From: Anthocerotibacter panamensis C109
GTDB taxonomy: Bacteria > Cyanobacteriota > Cyanobacteriia > Gloeobacterales > Anthocerotibacteraceae
DNA: 64,000 bases
Direction: 5' to 3'
Assembly: GCF_018389385.1 (NCBI RefSeq)
Contig: NZ_CP062698.1
Coordinates: 1,243,501-1,307,500, forward strand
Shown: piece after piece, positions 1 to 7,933 of the stretch
How positions within the stretch are numbered: the first letter of the stretch is position 1
How the letters are laid out: every line of letters starts with the position of its first letter
The notes under the pieces: model-generated
Told to the model about the DNA's origin: nothing
The model's database searches: none
The model's input: the letters and a program-made list of their open reading frames with translations, nothing else
Program-made: the position numbers and the translations under genes

Positions 1-589
1 GATCCCGACCCCCGAACGAGAGATCGACAAGCCCTTCTTGATGGCTGTCGAGGACGTCTTCGCGATCACCGGGCGCGGTACCGTGGCTACGGGCCGGATC
101 GAGCGCGGTAAGGTCAAAGTCGGCGAGGAAATCGAGATCGTCGGTCTGCGCGACACTCGTAAGGCCGTCGTGACCGGGTTGGAGATGTTCCAGAAGACCC
201 TAGACGAAGGGACCGCCGGAGACAACATCGGCATCCTCCTGCGCGGGGTCAAAAAGGACGATATCGAGCGTGGCATGGTCTTGGCTAAGCCCGCCTCCAT
301 CAAGCCTCACACCGAGTTCGAGGGCGAGGTCTACATCCTCTCCAAAGAAGAGGGCGGTCGTCACACCCCCTTCTTCCCAGGCTACCGGCCCCAGTTTTAC
401 GTACGGACCACCGACGTAACCGGGAGCATTCAGTTGCCCGAAGGGATGGAGATGGTCATGCCTGGAGACAACGTCAAGATGGTTGTGGAGCTGATCCAGC
501 CTATCGCCATTGAACAGGGAATGCGCTTCGCCATTCGTGAGGGTGGTCGCACTGTCGGTGCAGGCGTCGTTGCCAAGATCCTCAAGTAG
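1..589 (+). CDS. tuf: Elongation factor Tu, 3' part (5' truncated by window edge)
   Basis: This is the C-terminal half of EF-Tu, the GTPase that delivers aminoacyl-tRNA to the ribosome. The frame is open from base 2. The first visible residues read [20 protein letters not shown], the classic linker from the G domain into domain 2, followed by [15 protein letters not shown]. Domain 3 is recognisable by [23 protein letters not shown] (positions about 355-422) and the terminal [16 protein letters not shown]. About 195 codons are present, so roughly half of the usual 400-residue protein lies left of the window. An apparent TTG start at 38 is internal to the gene and is not used. The stop is TAG at 587-589. 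The next gene begins 13 bp downstream, so the two are probably co-transcribed. The usual cyanobacterial neighbour rpsJ is not found here. Confidence 0.97.
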   Translation, partial: IPTPEREIDKPFLMAVEDVFAITGRGTVATGRIERGKVKVGEEIEIVGLRDTRKAVVTGLEMFQKTLDEGTAGDNIGILLRGVKKDDIERGMVLAKPASIKPHTEFEGEVYILSKEEGGRHTPFFPGYRPQFYVRTTDVTGSIQLPEGMEMVMPGDNVKMVVELIQPIAIEQGMRFAIREGGRTVGAGVVAKILK

Positions 590-602
590 CTCCTGAAACC
601 CC

Positions 603-1331
603 ATGGGACGCCCAAGTACGCCACCGATTCGGTACCGCAGCCCATGGGGTTTCACGGTCTTTATGACGCTAGCTATCGTCGTGAGCGTGCTTGGAGCCTA
701 CGCGGGCTACGGTTTCGGTGAGCGGTCTTTACTAGATGTCTCTGTCCCCACTTCTGTAGACCTCAAGAACGAACTGGACACCCCCGACAAAGCCCAGGGA
801 TTTATCCAAGAAGATCAGGTTCTATCGCAGATTCAGCAAAGCGAAAAGCGCCTCCGGGAACAAGGACTAGCCCTTGCTCCCCCGATTGGAGACCCCCAGA
901 CTCAAGCAGAAGCTAACCTAGACAAATCAGACATTTTCGCAGAACCGGAAGTTGTTGCTGCCGAGGATAAGGGATACACCACCCAGACCACGAACAGTAA
1001 CGCAGTAAGTTTACAGGTGAACGATGTCCGCCGGGTGGCTAACTCCTTGGTCTTGGAAGTTGCGCTAACCAATCAAGGTAGCGAGGACCTCCGATTTCTT
1101 TATGGAGATGCTTTCAACCTGCTTGTCATCTCAGACGAACGGGGCAAACGCTTGAGCGCCTTGACAACGGGATTACCGGGTGATCTTCCACCTAATGGAG
1201 AACAATACACAGGCAGTATCGAAGTTCCTTTGGATGAACTTGGTGACGCCCGCTACCTGCGCCTAAGCCTCCAGGACTATCCAGATGGGAAAGTAACCCT
1301 TGTTATTCCTTCCCTAAAGGTATCCGGCTGA
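603..1331 (+). CDS. Membrane-anchored protein of unknown function with extracytoplasmic beta-rich domain
   Basis: A 242-residue protein starting at ATG 603, only 13 bp after the tuf stop, hence probably in its operon. A basic N-terminus (residues 1-18) is followed by one hydrophobic segment (about 19-38, FTVFMTLAIVVSVLGAYAGY). This looks like a signal anchor with the rest outside the cytoplasm. Residues 60-130 are charged and Gln/Glu-rich and probably flexible. Residues 135-242 have the alternating pattern of a beta-sandwich of the DUF4352/immunoglobulin-like type (VNDVRRVANSLVLEVALTNQ, then EQYTGSIEVPLDEL). Such domains occur in many bacterial surface proteins without known function. I do not recognise a named family with certainty, and the link to translation is positional only. 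Confidence 0.8.
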   Translation: MGRPSTPPIRYRSPWGFTVFMTLAIVVSVLGAYAGYGFGERSLLDVSVPTSVDLKNELDTPDKAQGFIQEDQVLSQIQQSEKRLREQGLALAPPIGDPQTQAEANLDKSDIFAEPEVVAAEDKGYTTQTTNSNAVSLQVNDVRRVANSLVLEVALTNQGSEDLRFLYGDAFNLLVISDERGKRLSALTTGLPGDLPPNGEQYTGSIEVPLDELGDARYLRLSLQDYPDGKVTLVIPSLKVSG

Positions 1332-1356
1332 GAACACGATAAGATAGATAAGGCTA

Positions 1357-1430
1357 CGGGATGTGGCTCAGCTTGGTAGAGCGCTGCGTTCGGGACGCAG
1401 AGGTCGCAGGTTCGAATCCTGTCATCCCGA
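1357..1430 (+). tRNA. tRNA-Pro (CGG)
   Basis: The 7-bp acceptor stem CGGGATG (1357-1363) pairs with CATCCCG (1423-1429), with discriminator A at 1430. The anticodon stem CTGCG/CGCAG encloses the loop TTCGGGA with anticodon CGG. The T-arm GCAGGTTCGAATCCTG is standard. CCA is not encoded. Its 3' half is the integration site of the island that follows. Confidence 0.97.
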
Positions 1431-1443
1431 TTCCCTAAAACCC
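1385..1443 (+). repeat. attL: 59-bp direct repeat, left end of the island
   Basis: These 59 bases run from the anticodon stem of tRNA-Pro to 13 bases beyond its end. They recur identically at 17491-17549. The repeat breaks at the same point on both sides: C versus T before it, and A versus T after it. This is the standard product of tyrosine-recombinase integration into a tRNA 3' end. The tRNA stays intact on this side. Confidence 0.95.
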
Positions 1444-1547
1444 AATCCTAGAAAAAGTTTCAGCGATCCGTTAATTTTCTTGTCATCCTTAGAAAGGCGC
1501 AAAATCGGGTGTTTTAGGGCGATTTTTGGGTATTTTCTCTACAATTT

Positions 1548-1565
1548 GAGTATCAGTTGAGTATC
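1548..1565 (+). promoter_or_regulatory. Tandem GAGTATC motifs, left end of island (candidate integrase arm sites)
   Basis: GAGTATC occurs at 1548-1554 and 1559-1565, spaced 11 bp start to start (about one helical turn). It lies 4 bp before the integrase ATG. The same pair in the same orientation and spacing lies at 17415-17432, inside the right end. Such paired short repeats flanking attachment cores are typical recombinase or excisionase binding sites. They could also autoregulate the integrase gene. Confidence 0.5.
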
Positions 1566-1568
1566 AAA

Positions 1569-1853
1569 ATGAGCCTTGATACACGGCAAAAGGCACACAA
1601 GGGTACAGTCTCCGTTGAGAGTTTCCGCGAACGGCTGCGGCTGCGGTGGCGCTTTGAGGGTAAACAATACTCCATCGGCATTGGTCTCCAGGACACCCCC
1701 GTCAATCGCAAGGCTGCAAAAATGGTGGCAGGGCAAATAGAACTCGATATTGCCTCAGGACATTTTGACCGCACCCTCAAACGCTATAAACCCGCCCAAG
1801 ATACGCAAAGTGATACTCGGGAGCATCCCAGTTTTGCAAACAAGCATTTATAC
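1569..1853 (+). pseudogene. Tyrosine recombinase (phage-type integrase), N-terminal fragment
   Basis: From ATG 1569 about 95 residues of an integrase arm-binding domain are readable. Key pieces are RLRLRWRFEGKQYSIGIGLQ and the helix NRKAAKMVAGQIELDIASGHFD. This is the Arm-DNA-binding (DUF3596-type) start of phage integrases that use tRNA genes. It sits directly after the tRNA-Pro attachment site, as expected for the element's own integrase. The frame runs into the 3' end of an opposing ISKra4-type transposase near 1850. The core-binding and catalytic domains (R-H-R-Y) are absent anywhere in the window. It is therefore a truncated, non-functional gene and explains why the island is probably fixed. 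Confidence 0.75.
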
Positions 1854-2927
1854 TTAGTCAATCTTAGCTTTGGTAAAAAGTCCCAAGCGCCCATCCAGGT
1901 ACGCACAGCGCTGGCGTAGTACCTGCTTGATATTCTCTGCCTTCCACTGCGCTCCCGATATCTGGATGCGCCGCCCTAGCTGCTTCACCGTGGACTCTAC
2001 CGAGCCGGAGCCTATCGAACTATCTTGCTGCTGCTGCTGGTAATCGACAATCCACTCCCGGTGCTTGCGGATATACCCACAGCAATTTTGGGCTCCCAAA
2101 CGCTTCCACTCATCGATTAACCCCAACCCCCGCTGCGTCTGGCCCCGCCACAGCAAGGCTTCCAACTGCTTGAGCCGTCGAGGGGACTCCTGGACTTTGT
2201 AGAGGTTCTCCTTCAAGTGATACCAGTCCAGGATCTCCCTACGCTGCGACGGCAGAGCAATCTGGCTCATCAGGTTCCAGCTCCCATCATGCCCATCGCC
2301 TAGACAAATGACAGGGGTTGCCAGAGGTTGATGGTTTACCCACTGCACCAACGCTGCGTTGTCGCTCCACCAAGCCGCGCGGGCGACCCCATGCAAGCTG
2401 ACGGCTTGGTAGTCCTGCCAGATACTCGGTTCGCCGGTCGGGGTGCGTAGCCGAACTTTTCCGCCGTCGATACTTAACTGCGACACCGCGTCTGGGGCTT
2501 GTACCTCGGGGAATTGCTGTCGGTGCACCAACCGCTGCTGGGTACTACGCGCGACTGCCGGTCAGGGCCTGGAGGTCGCGCTGGGCGTTTGCATAGGAGC
2601 CATTGGCACTCAAGCGTACACAGCATGGCTCCAGCCAGGGGCTCAGTTGGGTGGAGGACTTGACCTTCAGTTTCTGCGCTTGGGCCTCCGTCAAGGTTAG
2701 GGTGCCAAGACAGCTTTTGAGCTTTCGTTCGCGCCCACGGGTGGTCTGAGTGCTGGTGCGGATAAAAAAAGGGCGCCTTGCGGGCTGATGTGCTCGATTA
2801 CCTGCTGGCGTACGGTCAGTTCCAGGGATTCCAGGGACGCAAGGTGCTCACTGGGCGTGTCTTTACAGAGAATGGCTGCGATTTCTTGAACACAGGCATC
2901 CAGGCGCTTGGCGTCTTCGGGTGTCAT
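1854..2927 (-). pseudogene. ISKra4-family transposase, frameshifted
   Basis: Reading leftward from ATG 2927, the pieces form one broken ISKra4-family transposase. The N-terminus (MTPEDAKRLDACVQEIAAI) runs to about 2770. Translation then shifts frame at a run of seven A's (plus strand, about 2763-2772), continues as FFIRTSTQTTRGRERKLKSC and shifts again near 2550. The C-terminal 225 residues are then open to the stop at 1854. The catalytic core is recognisable: SIDGGKVRLRTP, VICLGDGHDGSWNL and EILDWYHLKENLYKV, the family signature. With two frameshifts it cannot make a full transposase. It has cut off the island integrase on its left and abuts an IS4-family remnant on its right. Confidence 0.82.
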
Positions 2928-2934
2928 CGATAGG

Positions 2935-3769
2935 TTCCCCGGCTAGCTTTACCCTTTTACTATGCCCTACTGGGATGCTCCCGATTCCTTGGTCATCTTC
3001 CTTTGTTTTATCAGGTAGATTCGTCACCAAGCGATACTCACTCCGGGTTTGCATATCGCAAAAGTTGACCACTCTATACCAGCCAGTGTTTTTTCCTGTA
3101 CCCACCTTTACGAGTTTGCCATCTCCATATTCAAGCTTATAATTCATGTAGCGGTCTGGGAACAGACCGCTTTCGCAACACATAATACTTTTTCTTGTCA
3201 CCCACTTGCTGGTCCATTACTTTAAGATACTCAAGGCTAGCAAATCCTCGATCCATGACTCCTACTGAGTTTTCGGGAATCGCTTCCGTCATTTCTGAAA
3301 TTTTAGTATAATCATGTGCATCTCCAAAACTCATAAGACTCCCTTTAGTTTCTCCACGATTCGAGTTCAGGCAAGTAAACAGCTTAACTTGATAGCGGTC
3401 CGTTACCGGACCGCTGTAGCCCAAGGCCCAGAGCAATTTGCTTGTCAAGGTGATTGTTGTAGAGTCAATCGGACAGACTGTGTAAGTACCTAATGCTTTA
3501 CTTCCCTTGACTTGTTGAAGAAGTTTCTCATAAGTTTTAATAAAAATGTCTTTGTCTCTGTGTTTAGATGCTTTAGAAAATGTAGAGATATCTACATCAA
3601 TACCTGTGTTATTGAGACGCTTAAATAAATCTTGCATACTGGTTATACTCTTGTCCATGGCATAGGCCAGCCAGCAGGAGAAGAAGAGGCGCGTATTGAG
3701 GACTGGATAGTCTGTAGCCGACAGGTCAGCCAAGATGCCTTTGACAAGGTTGGGAAAAGGTTGTAGCAT
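2935..3769 (-). pseudogene. IS4-family transposase remnant (frameshifted, C-terminus lost)
   Basis: From ATG 3769 leftward the first 200 residues encode an IS4-family transposase. Visible pieces are the N-terminal LFFSCWLAYAMDKSITSMQD, the first DDE aspartate region CPIDSTTITLTSKLLWALGYSG and GVMDRGFASLEYLKVM. Near 3140-3190 the frame shifts, then resumes as YKLEYGDGKLVKVGTGKN and YRVVNFCDMQTRSEYRLVTNLP. Homology stops around 2940 at the junction with the ISKra4 remnant, before the final catalytic glutamate. The IS end outside the gene (about 3770-3850) contains the segment GCCTAAAGCATAAATA, in reverse. The same segment recurs at about 43585, so other remnants of this IS family exist in the window. 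Confidence 0.8.
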
Positions 3770-3850
3770 GAGCCCTGTTAGAAATTGTTCGTCACCAGTC
3801 TAAGGGTATTTATGCTTTAGGCTGGCTTTTTTACACCTATTTCTTAACTT

Positions 3851-4157
3851 TCAACACTTGTGAGGTCTTCACATATGATACAAGAATTTTTTGTAAAATC
3901 CTCGTAGAGTAACATTAGCATTAGGGTTGGCGCATCTAGATTTGGAGATTCTCCCCGAAAAGGATTTAGAACCTATAATCAAAAATACTTATGATCTGGA
4001 ACTCTTTTCTAATAACCTCTTTATATTAGATGTATTTCTCCTGGTTCGGCAGATTGGGTTTAGAAGACAGTCGTTTTCTTTCTTTAGAGTAAGTCCACCA
4101 CATGTCGTGTCTAAAGTTATAAGATGATTACAAGCTTCCCCCATATAAGCTGTCACC
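3851..4157. other. AT-rich spacer upstream of the defence operon
   Basis: Between the IS4 end and the helicase start there are about 300 bases without a convincing gene. A 66-codon frame from 3927 shows no family resemblance. The AT-rich stretch around 3880-3920 and 4000-4040 could hold the operon promoter, but no clear -35/-10 pair can be defended. Confidence 0.4.
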
Positions 4158-7100
4158 ATGTCAAAATTTGAAGAGCTACTCCCTAATACAGCCCTGCGGG
4201 GCATACTGCCTGATGCCTTGGTCACGGTAGTAAGCGTTCAGTGGTTCGGCTCGGATGTTCTTGAACTCACCTATAAAAATCCAAGTGGTAAAGTAGCCAA
4301 CGAACTTCTGTACCGTTATGATGAACCCCGGATTGAGGTGGTAGAGCAAGGCAGGCCCTGGAGCTTAGATGGAGACGGTGGCTTATTTCGCTTGGTTTCA
4401 GAGGCTAATCGAATACGTCTAGCCCACCTTTTTGATCCCGTCCTAGCTGTCCACACCTCGGTAGTAGACCCGCTACCGCACCAGATTACAGCGGTCTACG
4501 AATCGATGTTGCCGCGCCAGCCCCTACGATTCCTGCTTGCCGATGATCCTGGGGCGGGAAAAACTATTATGGCGGGGCTGCTGATTAAAGAGTTGGTTGC
4601 CCGTGGCGACCTCCAAAGATGCTTGATTGTATGTCCTGGGAGCTTGGCAGAGCAGTGGCAGGACGAACTATACCGACGCTTTCATCTCTCCTTTGAGATT
4701 TTGACGAACGATAAATTGGAAGCGGCCCGCACCGGGAATTGGTTTATGGAGGCCAATTTGGTTATTGCACGGCTAGACAAGCTCTCCCGTAACCTCGATG
4801 TCCAAGAAAAACTTAAGGCTCCCGACTGTTGCTGGGATTTAGTAGTGTGCGACGAGGCCCATAAAATGTCGGCGTCCTATTTTGGGGGTGAGATTAAGTA
4901 TACCCGCCGTTACAAGCTAGGGCAATTACTATCTAGTTTGACTCGACATTTTTTATTAATGACGGCGACACCCCATAACGGGAAGGAAGAAGATTTCCAA
5001 CTGTTCATGGCACTGTTAGATGGAGACCGTTTTGAGGGGAAGTTCCGGGATGGGGTGCATGTGGCGGATGTATCAGATTTAATGCGCCGGATGGTAAAGG
5101 AGAATCTCCTCAAATTTGATGCCACTCCATTGTTCCCTGAGCGGATTGCCTACACCGTCCAGTACCAATTGTCTGGGCCGGAAGCAATTCTCTATAAAGC
5201 GGTCACTGATTATGTGCGCGAAGAATTCAACCGGGCAGAATCGTTAAAAAATGACAAGCGCACAGGTACGGTGGGCTTTGCCTTGACGGTTCTCCAGCGT
5301 CGGTTGGCTTCTTCTCCAGAAGCTATCTTTCAATCCTTACGCCGTCGTCGTGAGCGATTGGAGAGCCGACAGCGGGAATTGGAACTGCTACAATGGGGCG
5401 GAGAAACTGCATCTATCTTGGTCCTTGATGCTGATGATGTAGAGGAGCTTGAAGACGCTCCTGATACGGAGTTTGAGGCTAATGATGAGCAAATCTTAGA
5501 CCAAGCCACTGCCGCCCGTACTATTTTTGAGCTGAAGGCAGAAATTGATACTTTGAAGCGACTAGAGGATCTGGCCCAGAATATCCGCCGCAGTGGGAAT
5601 GATACCAAATGGCGGGAATTAGCCAGTTTGTTAGGGGAGATTTTTACTACGGGTGCGATTGCGAACCGAGCTGCTGAGTCTGCGGGTTCTTACAACACTG
5701 GGCCTAGTCCTAAGGTTGCGGCTTCACCCCATCAAAAACTGGTTATTTTCACAGAGCATCGGGATACCCTTAGCTATTTGCAAAACCGAATTTCTACTTT
5801 ATTGGGTCGGCAGGAATCGGTAGTTACCATTCATGGGGGCATGGGTCGGGAGGAACGGATGAAGGCTCAAGAGGCTTTCAAGTATGACCCGGAGGTACAG
5901 GTGCTGCTAGCAACTGATGCAGCGGGAGAAGGGATTAACCTACAACGGGCACACCTGATGGTCAACTATGACTTGCCTTGGAATCCTAACCGTCTAGAGC
6001 AACGTTTTGGACGGATTCACCGGATTGGCCAAGCCGAAGTTTGTCATCTTTGGAATCTGGTAGCAGCGGAGACACGGGAGGGTGATGTTTACCGTACGCT
6101 CTTAGAAAAGCTAGATGAAGCCCGTAAAGCTCTTGGGGGCAAGGTCTTTGATGTCCTAGGTAAAATTCAGTTTGAGGGTAAACCGCTACGTACTCTCCTG
6201 ATCGAAGCGATTCGTTATGGAGAATTGCCCGAAGTCCGGGGGCGGTTGAGTGAAGCAATCGCTAATGCAGTTAATCGCGGTCATCTCCAGGACTTGATTG
6301 AGGAGCGGGCACTCGCCCACGATGCGATGGATGCCAGCCGCGTGTTTCGTATCCGTGAGGAGATGGAACGAGCCGAAGCTCGCCGTCTGCAGCCCCATTA
6401 CGTGGAGTCTTTTTTCCTGGAGGCGTTTCAGAAGTTGGGAGAGACAGCCAAACAGCGCGAAACCCGTCGTTACGAAGTGACCCATGTACCTGCTCCAGTT
6501 CGCAACCGGGATCGGTTGATTGGGACTGGAGAGCCTGTACTTGGGCGTTATGAACGAATTGTTTTTGAAAAATCCTTGATTGCTCCTCAAGGTCAACCCT
6601 ATGCCGCCTTTGTTTGTCCAGGGCATCCGCTATTGGATGCAGTTATTGACCTTACCCTTGAACGGCACCGTGACCTTTTGCGCCGGGGGACAATTCTGAT
6701 TGATGAACGGGATATGAGCACTGAACCTCGGATGCTCTTTTATTTAGAGCATGCTGTCCAGGATGCCAGTTTCACCCGTACGGGTGAACGTCGGGTGATC
6801 TCTAAACGGATGCTTTATGTGGAATTGAATGCCAAGGGAGAGACCCGCCACCTGCACTATGCGCCCTATTTGGACTATCGACCCCTCCAAACCGATGAGC
6901 CTGGGGTCGAAGAAATCCTCGCCCGACCAGAATGTAGTTGGATAACCCGAGATTTAGAGCAGAAGGCCCAAGTCCATGCCATTGCTAATGTGGTTCCTGA
7001 GCATATGCAGGAAGTCCGCTCCCGCAAATTAGAACTTATTGCTAAAACCGAGGCAGCCGTCAAAGACCGACTCACCAAAGAAATTGGCTATTGGGATCAC

Positions 7101-7721
7101 CGGGCAGAAGACCTCAAGCTCCAGGAGCAAGCTGGAAAAGTTAATGCCCATCTTAATTCTGGGGAAGCGCGTAAACGGGCTGATAATCTCCAAGCTCGCC
7201 TAGAAAAAAGGATGGGAGACCTCAAGTTAGAAAGTCAAATCTCTCCCCTACCTCCTGTTGTTCTGGGTGGTTTGCTGGTGATCCCAACAGGACTTTTAGC
7301 AAAGATGATGGGTCGCTCTCTTGCCACGATGTCCACTGCACCAGATACCCAGGCTTCAGCGGCCCGAGCCCGAGCGATTGTGATGGAAATTGAACGTAAT
7401 CTAGGATTTGACCCAATTGACCGAGAGGTCGAGAAACTGGGCTACGACGTGGAAAGTCGAGTTCCAGAGACTGGGAAGTTAAGGTTTATTGAAGTCAAAG
7501 GGCGAGTGACAGGAGCCGATACGATTACCGTCACCCGCAACGAGATTTTGTACTCGCTCAACAAGCCCGAAGACTTCATTCTGGCGATAGTTGAGTACAT
7601 TGGGGAGGAACACCGAGTTCACTACCTGCGCCGTCCATTTCAAAGAGAGCCAGATTTTGGAGTGACCAGCGTGAATTACAGCTTTGCAGAATTGATTGCT
7701 CGCGGAGAATGTCCACGATGA
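4158..7721 (+). CDS. SNF2-type helicase with C-terminal DUF3883, DISARM-like defence
   Basis: An 1187-residue superfamily-2 helicase. Helicase motifs are clear: Walker A DDPGAGKTIMAGLLIKEL (about residues 129-146), DEAH box VVCDEAHKM (about 230), TATPHNG (about 270), ATDAAGEGINLQRAH (about 585) and motif VI RLEQRFGRIHRIGQ (about 615). The C-terminal 120 residues (NLGFDPIDREVEKLGYDVES, then LRFIEVKGR) form a DUF3883 domain, a PD-(D/E)XK-like fold found with anti-phage proteins. ATG 4158 is the first plausible start. This architecture matches the DrmD-type helicase of DISARM and the DUF1156/DUF499 defence islands described from comparative genomics. Its stop overlaps the start of a coupled but broken fourth gene (ATGA at 7718). 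DNA translocation on invading DNA is inferred from the family. Confidence 0.9.
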   Translation: MSKFEELLPNTALRGILPDALVTVVSVQWFGSDVLELTYKNPSGKVANELLYRYDEPRIEVVEQGRPWSLDGDGGLFRLVSEANRIRLAHLFDPVLAVHTSVVDPLPHQITAVYESMLPRQPLRFLLADDPGAGKTIMAGLLIKELVARGDLQRCLIVCPGSLAEQWQDELYRRFHLSFEILTNDKLEAARTGNWFMEANLVIARLDKLSRNLDVQEKLKAPDCCWDLVVCDEAHKMSASYFGGEIKYTRRYKLGQLLSSLTRHFLLMTATPHNGKEEDFQLFMALLDGDRFEGKFRDGVHVADVSDLMRRMVKENLLKFDATPLFPERIAYTVQYQLSGPEAILYKAVTDYVREEFNRAESLKNDKRTGTVGFALTVLQRRLASSPEAIFQSLRRRRERLESRQRELELLQWGGETASILVLDADDVEELEDAPDTEFEANDEQILDQATAARTIFELKAEIDTLKRLEDLAQNIRRSGNDTKWRELASLLGEIFTTGAIANRAAESAGSYNTGPSPKVAASPHQKLVIFTEHRDTLSYLQNRISTLLGRQESVVTIHGGMGREERMKAQEAFKYDPEVQVLLATDAAGEGINLQRAHLMVNYDLPWNPNRLEQRFGRIHRIGQAEVCHLWNLVAAETREGDVYRTLLEKLDEARKALGGKVFDVLGKIQFEGKPLRTLLIEAIRYGELPEVRGRLSEAIANAVNRGHLQDLIEERALAHDAMDASRVFRIREEMERAEARRLQPHYVESFFLEAFQKLGETAKQRETRRYEVTHVPAPVRNRDRLIGTGEPVLGRYERIVFEKSLIAPQGQPYAAFVCPGHPLLDAVIDLTLERHRDLLRRGTILIDERDMSTEPRMLFYLEHAVQDASFTRTGERRVISKRMLYVELNAKGETRHLHYAPYLDYRPLQTDEPGVEEILARPECSWITRDLEQKAQVHAIANVVPEHMQEVRSRKLELIAKTEAAVKDRLTKEIGYWDHRAEDLKLQEQAGKVNAHLNSGEARKRADNLQARLEKRMGDLKLESQISPLPPVVLGGLLVIPTGLLAKMMGRSLATMSTAPDTQASAARARAIVMEIERNLGFDPIDREVEKLGYDVESRVPETGKLRFIEVKGRVTGADTITVTRNEILYSLNKPEDFILAIVEYIGEEHRVHYLRRPFQREPDFGVTSVNYSFAELIARGECPR

Positions 7722-7891
7722 GGGAACAGCCATATTACTTTAATAAGATTCGCGAGCAAGCAGCATAGCGATGGGATCAGTTAGAGAAGGATCCTGAGCT
7801 TGCAGGTCCTTGGTATTATCTCTTTAAACAAGTCCAAAGCCCTCGCCATATCGTATCAGAGCTACTACAGAACGCCTTGGCGATTTCATGA
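7718..7891 (+). pseudogene. Fragment of a sacsin-N-type (HSP90-like) ATPase gene
   Basis: An ATG at 7718 overlaps the helicase stop by four bases (ATGA), the mark of a translationally coupled gene. The frame reads MREQPYYFNKIREQAA, then an in-frame TAG (7766-7768, likely a former CAG), then RWDQLEKDPELAGPWYYLFK and SPRHIVSELLQNA, ending at TGA 7889. The last motif is the start of the GHKL ATPase helix (ELLQNADDA) of proteins with a sacsin N-terminal-like domain. Such large ATPases accompany helicase/DUF1156 defence operons. Everything downstream of the motif is deleted. The fragment is short, so the family call rests on one helix and the upstream pattern. Confidence 0.6.
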
Positions 7892-7933
7892 TGTGGAACA
7901 CTTGTCTCAGAACGCAGAAGATTGGATAAATTC

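Noticed and set aside
3927-4127. 66-codon gene upstream of the helicase
   Set aside because: Leu/Phe-rich composition and no recognised motif. Probably AT-rich chance openness.
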